A stretch of 33,294 bases of DNA from Acidobacteriota bacterium (GTDB lineage: Bacteria; Acidobacteriota; Thermoanaerobaculia; Gp7-AA8), in NCBI GenBank assembly GCA_019247495.1, contig JAFAOU010000163.1, forward strand, positions 1-33,294, written 5' to 3'. Positions 1 to 7,247 of the stretch are shown here, piece after piece; within the stretch, counting starts at the first letter, position 1, and each line of letters starts with the position of its first letter. A program made the position numbers and the translations under genes. Under the pieces are notes generated by a model. It was not told where the DNA came from, ran no database searches, and worked only from the letters and a program-made list of their open reading frames with translations.

Positions 1-663
1 AACCAGCAGCGCCCAAGCAGCGATCAGCAGCGGCAGCCAGCGAAAGTACGGAAACACCGGCACTTCGCCGGCGCCGATAGCGCAAAGCGCGAGCACGATC
101 GCCGCGATGAACCCGCCCGTCGTCGCCGTCACCTCGGCCGCGATCGGCACCAGCATCGCCAATGCCGCAGCGTCCAGTACGGACTCCAACCGCCGCGTCT
201 TTTTCGGCGACGGCTTGCTGCCGAGAACGAGAGCATCGAGCCCGCCGTCCGTTGCGAATCCGTGGAGGAAAAAGACGTCGCCGTACGGACGACCGCCGTC
301 AAGCATCACCGACGCGGGAGTCAGTTGCTCACCTTCATGAAACATGTCCATGAAGGCGTACGGATGATCGTGGATCAGGAACATCGTCACGAACACGATC
401 GCCGCGGCAACCCAGATCGCGATCCGGTTCGGCCGTCCGTCCGTCAGCGGTATCTGCTGCCGCGCAAACACGAGTGCGCCAATCGCGCTCGCTACCGTCA
501 GTGCGACGACGACGAAGTAGTCGAAGCCCTTCGGATACTTCGCCACCGTGACCGCGCCGATCCCGCCGCCCGGAACGGAGAACCATCCGATGCAATACGG
601 CGCGATTGCGAAGACGAGCAGCGCGCCGAATGTGCAGCCGATCAACAATCGCGTGCGAGTCAT
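1..663 (-). CDS. Polytopic membrane protein, possibly GT-C-like, 3' end cut by window
   Basis: An open frame runs from ATG at 663 to the window edge (221 codons, no stop reached), so the C-terminus is missing. The first 25 residues form a membrane segment, and further hydrophobic segments lie near residues 48-66, 81-96 and 165-220. Between the third and later segments is a soluble stretch with FMDMFHEGEQLTP and GGRPYGDVFFLHG. An acidic loop followed by G-x-PY-x-DVFFLHG resembles the first extracytoplasmic loop of GT-C (ArnT/PMT-like) glycosyltransferases, but this is inference from motif flavour. No function is assigned with confidence. A palindromic repeat separates it from the codirectional permease upstream. 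Confidence 0.6.
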   Translation of the reverse strand, partial: MTRTRLLIGCTFGALLVFAIAPYCIGWFSVPGGGIGAVTVAKYPKGFDYFVVVALTVASAIGALVFARQQIPLTDGRPNRIAIWVAAAIVFVTMFLIHDHPYAFMDMFHEGEQLTPASVMLDGGRPYGDVFFLHGFATDGGLDALVLGSKPSPKKTRRLESVLDAAALAMLVPIAAEVTATTGGFIAAIVLALCAIGAGEVPVFPYFRWLPLLIAAWALLV

Positions 664-670
664 AGAGGCT

Positions 671-743
671 TTTCACGCGGAGTTCGCGGAGAGGCGGAGA
701 AGAACAGAGAACACCTCCGCCTCTCCGAGAGCCCCGCGTGAAA
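671..743. repeat. Imperfect palindrome between permease and membrane protein genes
   Basis: The left arm (671-699) begins TTTCACGCGG and ends GAGAGGCGGAG. The right arm (715-743) is its reverse complement with three mismatches over 29 bases, separated by a 15-base spacer. It fills most of the gap between two minus-strand genes and could form a strong RNA hairpin acting as an intercistronic stabiliser or attenuator. It has no T-run typical of an intrinsic terminator. Confidence 0.8.
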
Positions 744-765
744 CCGTCACCCTTGCGAAACCGCC

Positions 766-2337
766 CTACTCGACATCCCTCTCCGGCAACTGCTGTTCGG
801 GATTGAAATCGTGCGTGACCATGCCGCCCTGCGGTCCCTGGCCCCGTCCGCGGTTCTTTAGCCGGCTGTGGCGGAAGCCGTACGACAGGTAAACCACCAT
901 TCCGACGAGCAGCCAGATTCCGAAGCGGTACCACGACTCCTTCGGCAGGTACTTCGCCAGAAAGATGCACGACAGTCCGCCGAGAACGGGGAGAAACCAT
1001 GTGCCGCCCGGCACGCGGAACGAGCGCTCGCGATGCGGATCTTTGACGCGCAGGATGATGATGCCGATGCAGACCAGCAGGAAGGCGAAGAGCGTCCCGA
1101 TGTTCGTCAGATCGACCATGGCATCGAGCGACGAGAAGAGCGCCGCGACTCCGACGAAGACGCCGGTGATGATCGTCGCGACGTGCGGTGTACCGAACTT
1201 CGGATGGACGCGTGCAAAGAACGGCGGCAGCAGACCATCGCGCGACATCGCGAAGAAAATGCGCGGCTGGCCGAGCTGGAAGACGAGGAGCACGGCCGTA
1301 TGTGCGACCACCGACCCGAAGGCGACCACCCCGACCATCCAGTTCGGCATGGTCGCGTACTTCATCGCCAGCGTCAGCGGCTCGGCCTGCTCGCTGGAGA
1401 GCTTCTTCACCAGGTCGCCGTAGGGGATCATGCCTGTGAAGACGGCGGCGATGATGGCGTAGATGATCGTGCAGAGGATCAGCGAGCCGATGATGCCGAT
1501 CGGCATGTCCCGCTTGGGATTCTTCGCCTCCTCGGCCGTCGTCGAAACGGCATCGAAGCCGATGTACGCGAAGAAGACGATCGCCGCGCCTGTGGCAATC
1601 CCGGAGAAACCGTTCGGAGCGAACGGGTGCCAGTGCGCCGGCTTCACGTACTTGAAGCTGACGAAAACGAAGAATGCCAGCACGACCAGCTTGATGGCCA
1701 CCATCCAGAAGTTGAAGCTGGCTGATTCACGAATGCCCCACACCAGCACGATGGTGATCAGCGTGACGATGCCGACCGCGAGAACGTTGAAAATGATTGG
1801 GATGCCGAACAGATGCGGCGCCGCGGCGACGACCTGCGGCATCTTGGACATGGCCGTGCCGTAGTCGACGGTCAGCCACCCGGGCAGCACGATGCCAAAA
1901 CCTTCCAGCAGCGTGTTCATGTAGTTCGCCCACGAGATCGCCACCGCGACGTTGCCGATGGCGTACTCGATCATCAGATCCCAGCCGATGATCCAGGCCA
2001 CGAGCTCGCCCAGCGTCGCGTACGAGTAGGTGTACGCCGAGCCGGATACCGGCACCATCGACGCGAATTCGGCGTAGCAGAGTGCCGTGAACCCGCAGAC
2101 GACCGCGGTCAGGATGAAGGAGATCATCAACGCCGGTCCGGCGCCGGGGCGATGCGCGTCACCCGCGGCGGCAGTTCCGATCGTGGCGAAGATGCCCGCG
2201 CCGATGATGGCGCCCACGCCCAGTGCAATTAGGTTCCACGGCCCGAGGACCTTTTTGAGCTGGTGACCTTCTTCCTGCGTTCCGGCAACGAGCTCGTCGA
2301 GCGATTTGGTAGCGAACAGACGACGCATCACGGACAT
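766..2337 (-). CDS. APC-family amino acid permease (YfnA/CAT-like)
   Basis: Encodes 523 aa, the usual size for cationic-amino-acid-transporter-type APC permeases, inner-membrane symporters or exchangers of amino acids. The N-terminal cytoplasmic stretch (about residues 1-35, with LDELVAGTQEEGHQLKKVLG) leads into the first helix with the conserved GVGAIIGAGIF substrate-binding segment. About twelve hydrophobic helices follow, including the YAEFASMVPVSGSAYTYSY motif and the FAYIGFDAVSTTAEEAKNP motif of helix 6 and its loop. The open frame extends upstream to 2841, but that part overlaps the divergent gene at 2399 and is low-complexity. The ATG at 2337 (MSVMRRLF), or the one at 2328, starts at the normal family N-terminus. 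Substrate cannot be read from sequence. Confidence 0.93.
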   Translation of the reverse strand: MSVMRRLFATKSLDELVAGTQEEGHQLKKVLGPWNLIALGVGAIIGAGIFATIGTAAAGDAHRPGAGPALMISFILTAVVCGFTALCYAEFASMVPVSGSAYTYSYATLGELVAWIIGWDLMIEYAIGNVAVAISWANYMNTLLEGFGIVLPGWLTVDYGTAMSKMPQVVAAAPHLFGIPIIFNVLAVGIVTLITIVLVWGIRESASFNFWMVAIKLVVLAFFVFVSFKYVKPAHWHPFAPNGFSGIATGAAIVFFAYIGFDAVSTTAEEAKNPKRDMPIGIIGSLILCTIIYAIIAAVFTGMIPYGDLVKKLSSEQAEPLTLAMKYATMPNWMVGVVAFGSVVAHTAVLLVFQLGQPRIFFAMSRDGLLPPFFARVHPKFGTPHVATIITGVFVGVAALFSSLDAMVDLTNIGTLFAFLLVCIGIIILRVKDPHRERSFRVPGGTWFLPVLGGLSCIFLAKYLPKESWYRFGIWLLVGMVVYLSYGFRHSRLKNRGRGQGPQGGMVTHDFNPEQQLPERDVE

Positions 2338-2398
2338 GTGCCGCGAATGATGGGGTCGGTGCGGCAGGCGGTCAAGTACGGCAGCGTATGATCCCTCC

Positions 2399-2896
2399 AT
2401 GCGGATCATCACGGCGCTTCTTGCTGCGGCCGCGCTCGCATGCGCGTCGCGGCAGTCGATCCCGACCTGCATCGACCTCTCCGGCACGTACCGCCTGACC
2501 GGGCAGCCTACGCGCAGCGGCACGGGATCGACGGCGTTCGTCTTCGGCGAGGACGCGTTGCTCAACAAGGTCGAAGCGCTCACGATCACGCAGCCCGGCT
2601 GCCGCCTCGAGTTGCACGCCACCGGCGACGGCGGCAAGGTCCACGACACCGTTCTCGAGAATGATCTGAGCTGGACCGAGGACAGCGTCTCCGCATCGTG
2701 GTCGCCGCAGAAGATCGGCGCGGCCATCCTGGCGGGCGCATCGAGCCGCACTCGCACGCTCACGCTCCGCCTCTCCCCAGAGCACGACACGCTCACGATC
2801 TCCTCCGAATTCGACGAGCGGGGCCTGGCCCTCCTCTTCATGCCCTTTCACGATCACGGCGAAGCGACCTGCGTGATGAAGCGCACGAAAGGTTGA
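2399..2896 (+). CDS. Small exported, possibly lipoprotein, of unknown function
   Basis: Encodes 165 aa. The N-terminus MRIITALLAAAALACASRQ is a short signal sequence. The cysteine at residue 15 could be a lipidation site, though its -3 to -1 residues (A-L-A) are not an ideal lipobox. The mature part is rich in Thr and Ser with LSGTYRLTG and LTISSEFDERG strand-like segments and three further cysteines, which suggests a small beta-rich envelope protein. I do not recognise the family. It is divergent from the permease, with starts 61 bp apart. The long antisense frame of the permease ORF crosses it, but the signal peptide and codon pattern favour this strand. Confidence 0.65.
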   Translation: MRIITALLAAAALACASRQSIPTCIDLSGTYRLTGQPTRSGTGSTAFVFGEDALLNKVEALTITQPGCRLELHATGDGGKVHDTVLENDLSWTEDSVSASWSPQKIGAAILAGASSRTRTLTLRLSPEHDTLTISSEFDERGLALLFMPFHDHGEATCVMKRTKG

Positions 2897-2984
2897 AGCG
2901 AATACCGCGGCCTCGCTGGAGGTTCAATTTCATTCTTCGCAGCAGACGGATAAAGTTCCCCGTCACAAACCCAGGAGGCACCTC

Positions 2985-4460
2985 ATGTCAGCAATCGAAA
3001 CCACCCGTTACCCCGACATCCGCAACTACATCGGAGGCACGTTCGTTGAGCACGATGCAGATCGTTATCTCGACGTCTTCAATCCTGCCGAGGGGAGCGT
3101 GATCTCGCGGGTGCCGCTGTCGGCGGCGTCGGATGTCGATCGCGCGGTCGCGGCGGCGAAGGCGGCGTTTCCGGGGTGGTCGCAGACGCCGATCAAGGAG
3201 CGGGTGCAGGTTTTTTATCGGTTCAAGGCGCTGCTCGAGCAGAACATCGATGAGCTGGCGCGGCTGGTCACCGAAGAGAACGGGAAGATCGACAGTGAGG
3301 CGCGGGCGGAGGTGTTGAAGTCGGCCGAGCTTTGCGAGTTCGCCTGTTCGTTGCCGCAGATCACGGCCGGCGAGGTATTGGAAGTCTCGCGCGGCGTTGA
3401 GTGCCGCGTGGAGCACTTCCCGGTCGGCGTCGTAGCGTCGATCACTCCGTTCAACTTCCCGAACATGGTTCCCAATTGGACTATCCCCAACGCCATCGCC
3501 CTCGGCAACTGCATGATCCTCAAGCCAAGCGAGCTGGTGCCGCTGTCGTCCGGCCGCATCGCCGAGTTGCTGCGCGAGGCGGGACTGCCCGACGGCGTTC
3601 TCAACATAGTTCATGGTGGTCAGGAGACGGTCGAAGCGATCTGCGACCATCCCGGCATTGAAGGAATCAGCTTCGTCGGCTCGACGAAGGTCGCCAAGAT
3701 CGTCTATCGCCGCGGCACGTCGAATTTCAAACGCGTTCTGGCCCTCGGCGGCGCGAAGAATCACCTCATCGTGATGCCGGACGCCGATCCCGACATGACG
3801 TCGTCGAACGTCGTCGCGTCGATGTCGGGCTGCGCCGGTCAGCGCTGCATGGCGGCGTCGGTGATGATGGCGGTCGGCAAGAGCGATCACATCATCGATC
3901 GGATGGTGAACATCGTGAAGTCGATGGTGCCAGGAACGCACATCGGTCCGGTGATTTCCGCCGCGGCCAAGGAGCGAATCGAGGCGTACATCACCGAGGC
4001 GGAGAAGATGGGCGCGAAGATCCTCGTCGATGGGCGCGGCTACAAGGTGAAGGGGAAAGAGAACGGCTATTTCGTCGGCCCGACTCTGATCGACAACGTC
4101 ACGCCGGACATGCGCATCGCGCAGGAAGAGGTGTTCGGACCGGTGATGGTGATCATTCGCGCGAAGGATGTGGCCGAGGCCGTGAGCGTGCAGCAGAAAT
4201 CGCCGTATGGCAATGCGGCCAGCGTGTTCACGGAGAGCGGCGGCGTGGCGCGCTACGTGATGGAAAACGCCAGCGCGGGGATGGTCGGCGTCAACGTCGG
4301 CGTCCCAGTGCCGCGCGAGCCATTCAGCTTCGGAGGCTGGAACGATTCGAAGTTCGGCGTCGGCGACATCACCGGCCGCGGCTCGATCGAGTTCTGGACG
4401 AAGTCAAAAAAGATGACCACGAAGTGGAACAAGGAAGCCGGCGTGAACTGGATGTCCTAG
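2985..4460 (+). CDS. mmsA: Methylmalonate-semialdehyde dehydrogenase (CoA-acylating)
   Basis: Encodes 491 aa of the aldehyde dehydrogenase superfamily. It converts methylmalonate or malonate semialdehyde, NAD and CoA to propionyl-CoA or acetyl-CoA and CO2, in valine, beta-alanine or inositol breakdown. The catalytic Cys288 lies in GCAGQRCMA, Lys180 in LKPSE contacts NAD, and GSTKV (232-236) is the Rossmann glycine motif. The segment ALGGAKNH (253-260) replaces the ELGG glutamate of hydrolytic aldehyde dehydrogenases. That is the family signature of CoA-dependent MMSDHs and is followed by the typical LIVMPDAD. A strong GGAGG lies eight bases before the ATG. No other valine-pathway gene is nearby. 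A GC palindromic stretch follows the stop, before a convergent gene. Confidence 0.96.
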   Translation: MSAIETTRYPDIRNYIGGTFVEHDADRYLDVFNPAEGSVISRVPLSAASDVDRAVAAAKAAFPGWSQTPIKERVQVFYRFKALLEQNIDELARLVTEENGKIDSEARAEVLKSAELCEFACSLPQITAGEVLEVSRGVECRVEHFPVGVVASITPFNFPNMVPNWTIPNAIALGNCMILKPSELVPLSSGRIAELLREAGLPDGVLNIVHGGQETVEAICDHPGIEGISFVGSTKVAKIVYRRGTSNFKRVLALGGAKNHLIVMPDADPDMTSSNVVASMSGCAGQRCMAASVMMAVGKSDHIIDRMVNIVKSMVPGTHIGPVISAAAKERIEAYITEAEKMGAKILVDGRGYKVKGKENGYFVGPTLIDNVTPDMRIAQEEVFGPVMVIIRAKDVAEAVSVQQKSPYGNAASVFTESGGVARYVMENASAGMVGVNVGVPVPREPFSFGGWNDSKFGVGDITGRGSIEFWTKSKKMTTKWNKEAGVNWMS

Positions 4461-4504
4461 GCCGGCAGGGCCGGCAGCCTTGGTTGCCTCCGGCTTGGCC
4501 AACA
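4461..4504. other. GC-rich short repeat/palindrome between convergent genes
   Basis: Directly after the mmsA stop, GCCGGCAGG and GCCGGCAGC occur in tandem and are followed by complementary pieces (GGTTGCC, CCGGC, GGCC). A weak hairpin is possible and could act as a transcription end between mmsA (plus) and the coiled-coil gene (minus). There is no clear T-tract, so I do not call it a terminator. Confidence 0.3.
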
Positions 4505-4535
4505 GTTTCGCGGAGAGTTGTCTTACACGCGATTG

Positions 4536-4991
4536 CTAGTGGCGGGTTTCGAGGGCGGCGACGCGTTCGTTCAGCGTCTCAACTTGCTGTTTGAGTTCCA
4601 CGATCTGTGCCTCGGTCGCGGTTTTCTTCTCCAGGTTGTCAAACCGCGTTTCAAGGGAGGAGATGCGAGCTTCGAGCGCAGAAACACGCACCTCCAGCCG
4701 CGCGAGTCCGTTCTTCACCAGCTGCAGCTCTGACTCGACGTGCGTCAGCCGGCCCTCGACTAACTGAAGCCTCGCCTCGACCGAGTCAAGCCTCTCCTCG
4801 ATGCGTCGCAGTGCACCTTTGATTGCAACGCTCTCGGTTTCGAGCCTATCGAGACGGACGTACACACCGTCGAACCATGTGTTGACTTGGTCAAAGCGAG
4901 CATTCATGCGGCCCGCAAGATCTTCGATCGCGAGCGCCGTTTCCTCCCGCACGATCTGTCTCAGATTCCGCAGCAGTTCGACTGTTTCCAT
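4536..4991 (-). CDS. Coiled-coil protein, paralogue of its upstream neighbour
   Basis: Encodes 151 aa, almost entirely heptad-patterned helix from about residue 35 to the end (LDRLETESVAIKGALRRIEE, then repeats of the form LE-x-RV-x-x-LE-x-R-I). It probably forms an oligomeric coiled coil in the cytoplasm, as there is no signal peptide or membrane segment. The last residues, LNERVAALETRH, nearly match the end of the adjacent protein (LNERIAVLETRH), and both contain HVESELQ, so the two look like a tandem duplication. The ATG at 4991 is four bases past the stop of the upstream gene, which suggests coupled translation. Function unknown. Confidence 0.7.
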   Translation of the reverse strand: METVELLRNLRQIVREETALAIEDLAGRMNARFDQVNTWFDGVYVRLDRLETESVAIKGALRRIEERLDSVEARLQLVEGRLTHVESELQLVKNGLARLEVRVSALEARISSLETRFDNLEKKTATEAQIVELKQQVETLNERVAALETRH

Positions 4992-4995
4992 CGGT

Positions 4996-5445
4996 TTAGT
5001 GCCTCGTTTCCAGCACGGCGATGCGTTCGTTCAGGACAGCGATCCGTTGCCGGATTTCCACGAGCTCTGATTCCGTCGCCAGGCGCTCGGTCTTCTTCTC
5101 GATGTCCTCCACCAGCATTTCGAGCGCTCTCAAATGCGACTGTACAAATTGCAACTCTGATTCAACGTGGGCGACATCGCCACCGTTCATCGACTGAACT
5201 TCCGTTTCAATGCGCGCTAATCTCTCATCGAGATAGCTGGCCCATGATTTCAGTCCGTAGTACTCCGACTTCTCCTTGCGCAGCAACGACCGGGCAGACT
5301 TCTCGACCGCTTCATCAAGAACGCGTTGAAAGTCGGGAAGGAAAACCTCCCGATGGAACCTCTCGAGCACCTCAAGCATCTCGTTTTTCATCGCCGGAAA
5401 ATCGTACCTCGGAACCTCGCGTGCGATCGTTCGCGCAAGCGACAA
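4996..5445 (-). CDS. Coiled-coil protein, first of a tandem pair
   Basis: Up to 149 aa. The N-terminal third (FHREVFLPDFQRVLDEAVEK, then SLLRKEKSEYYGLKSW) is amphipathic but not coiled coil. From about residue 70 on it is heptad-rich (LDERLARIETEVQ; HVESELQFVQSHLRALEMLVED; LNERIAVLETRH). It shares HVESELQ and the LNER-x-A-x-LETRH tail with the next gene. The longest start is TTG at 5445, preceded by a purine-rich GAGAG. An internal ATG at 5391 (MKNEMLEVL) is an equally reasonable start. Function unknown; these could be structural or regulatory proteins acting as a hetero-oligomer. Confidence 0.65.
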   Translation of the reverse strand: MSLARTIAREVPRYDFPAMKNEMLEVLERFHREVFLPDFQRVLDEAVEKSARSLLRKEKSEYYGLKSWASYLDERLARIETEVQSMNGGDVAHVESELQFVQSHLRALEMLVEDIEKKTERLATESELVEIRQRIAVLNERIAVLETRH

Positions 5446-5504
5446 ACGGAAGTGCTCTCTATGAGTACCTTCGCGGCACCGAAAAACTCCTCATCCTGTA
5501 GAGG

Positions 5505-7187
5505 TCACTTCGCGGTAGGCGCCTGCAGATTGATCAATCCCACTGCGTAGTCACGGGACACTTCGTCGTAGATTCCCAGCGCCACGCGCAGCGATGGCGT
5601 GAGCGATTCCACCGAAATCGTGTAGGTGAAGTGGCCTGTTTTCGCCTTATCAAGATCCGCGGCCGGAATCGAAAACGGCTGCGTGTCGTGATGCGTATCG
5701 CTCACGCCGCCGATCGTCGATCCCCACGCCAGGTACACCGAGAACGCGCCGTTGTAGACGTCGCCTTGCCCGCGCAACGGCGTCAGAGCGGCGATCGGCA
5801 CCTGCACGGTCAGCGGGAACAGATACGTTTTGTTTTTCGTGCGCGTTGGCGCGGCGCTCTTCGCGGCAAAGCGAAACGCCGACCGCGGCGCATTGCCGAA
5901 GAGCGCTCCGATCACGCGGTCTTCCATCCGCGTGATCTCGGTTTTCGGCACGAACTGCCTGCGCGACCGCACCGACAAATTCGGATCCTTGACGCGGACC
6001 TCGATCTTGCGCGCCGCGGCTTTGGCCGGCGTCGCGCGATACGCGAGCGAGTAGTACGAATCGAAATCGTCACCGATCTGCGGCAGCAGTTTCGTGACTT
6101 CGGTGCTCCCCCACGCCGAGACGCCGCCGGTTTCTTTGGCGACGAAGTCGAGCATCGGAGTCTCGTTGTTGAGAATGCGATAGTCGAATACTCCGGTGGC
6201 GGCGGTGGGGGCATCGCGCTGGTCGGCGGCCGGCATCGACGTCGATCCAAGCCCTTCCGCGTAGATCGGATAGATCGTGACGCCGTTCGCGTTCGCGGTC
6301 TCGACGAGCGTGCGCATCAGCGGCTTGGCGTCGAACTCACTCTGAACTTCCGCCGGCAGTTGGTCCGCACCAGCGAGGTAGAACGCCTCCGCGCCCGCAT
6401 ACTCGGACAAGCGGTGCGTCGCCAGCAGAAGCACTTTTCTGCCGTCGACGCCGGCCATCGAGCGCATCAGTGCTTTCAACGTTTCCACCTTGCGTTTTTC
6501 GTCGGCCATGGCGACTTGCGCTTTCATCCTGGCCGACTGCTCGCGAGAGAATGAGAGGCCACTCTCCTCGATCGTCGTCCCGCCGGGGCCGAACGTTTCG
6601 GAGATGGCGCCGAGTTCCTGGCGAAGGTCATCCATCTGGTCACGATTGATGGTGACGGTCCGGCGGGCCAGTGCATCGAGCGCGCTGTCGACTTTCGACA
6701 GGTCGTCAGTGAAGGCCTGCCGAATTCCAACGACGCCCTGGTTCCACGACACGACCATGACCCGGTCGCCGGGCCGAACGGAATCGTGGAGCAGCTTCTT
6801 CATCGCCGCGAACATGGGATCGCTGCGGAACGCCGGAAGCTGGAAGCGTTCGACGAACACGATGATCGAGCGCTTCTGCTGCGACGGCGGTTGTTGCGGG
6901 GCTGCGGCCGGTACCTGCGCCGTGACGACGCCGCTTTGCTGCTGCGGCGGTGCCGAGGAGTATTCGGCGAAGTTCGTGATCGGCTGCCGGACACCGTTCT
7001 CGAAGATCTCGAAATCGTCGCGGGAGAGACCCTGCGCGCGTTTTCCCTGCTTGTCGACCACGACCGCATCGACGTTGACGATGGAGACTTCGACACTCTC
7101 GGATGCGTGCGGAACTACCGGCGTCTGAGGCGCCGCGACGCTGGAAATTGCGACGAGCAGCAGGAGCAGGCAACTCGAGGAACGCAT
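5505..7187 (-). CDS. Exported VWFA-related protein of the Acidobacterial domain family
   Basis: Encodes 560 aa. ATG at 7187 has AAAGGA seven bases upstream and opens a clear signal peptide (MRSSSCLLLLLVAISSVAA). The mature start VSIVNVDAVVVDKQGK, then LSRDDFEIFENGVRQPITNF, is the hallmark of the family annotated as 'VWFA-related Acidobacterial domain' (TIGR03436), expanded in Acidobacteriota. The von Willebrand A-like fold follows (KRSIIVFVERF; GDRVMVVSWN; GRKVLLLATHRLSEY). The canonical DxSxS metal site is absent (ERFQL at that place), as is common in this family. The C-terminal third has beta-rich segments. It is likely a periplasmic or surface protein of unknown role. The gene is 56 bp downstream of the helicase and may have its own promoter. 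Confidence 0.9.
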   Translation of the reverse strand: MRSSSCLLLLLVAISSVAAPQTPVVPHASESVEVSIVNVDAVVVDKQGKRAQGLSRDDFEIFENGVRQPITNFAEYSSAPPQQQSGVVTAQVPAAAPQQPPSQQKRSIIVFVERFQLPAFRSDPMFAAMKKLLHDSVRPGDRVMVVSWNQGVVGIRQAFTDDLSKVDSALDALARRTVTINRDQMDDLRQELGAISETFGPGGTTIEESGLSFSREQSARMKAQVAMADEKRKVETLKALMRSMAGVDGRKVLLLATHRLSEYAGAEAFYLAGADQLPAEVQSEFDAKPLMRTLVETANANGVTIYPIYAEGLGSTSMPAADQRDAPTAATGVFDYRILNNETPMLDFVAKETGGVSAWGSTEVTKLLPQIGDDFDSYYSLAYRATPAKAAARKIEVRVKDPNLSVRSRRQFVPKTEITRMEDRVIGALFGNAPRSAFRFAAKSAAPTRTKNKTYLFPLTVQVPIAALTPLRGQGDVYNGAFSVYLAWGSTIGGVSDTHHDTQPFSIPAADLDKAKTGHFTYTISVESLTPSLRVALGIYDEVSRDYAVGLINLQAPTAK

Positions 7188-7218
7188 GAATGCTTCCTTT
7201 CGGGAATGACAGCGCGAT

Positions 7219-7247
7219 TTTATAGTGGTCACAGGATGACAGTTCAT
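7219..7247 (-). promoter_or_regulatory. Possible sigma-70 type promoter of the VWFA-related gene
   Basis: Read on the minus strand, TATAAA (7219-7224) is a near-consensus -10 box and ATGAAC (7242-7247), 17 bases upstream, a poor -35 box. The start codon lies 31 bases beyond the -10. It sits in the 56-bp gap after the helicase stop. Confidence 0.3.

Noticed and set aside
2338..2841. N-terminal extension of the permease frame by 168 codons
   Set aside because: It overlaps the divergent signal-peptide-bearing gene at 2399-2896 and has no resemblance to permease N-termini.
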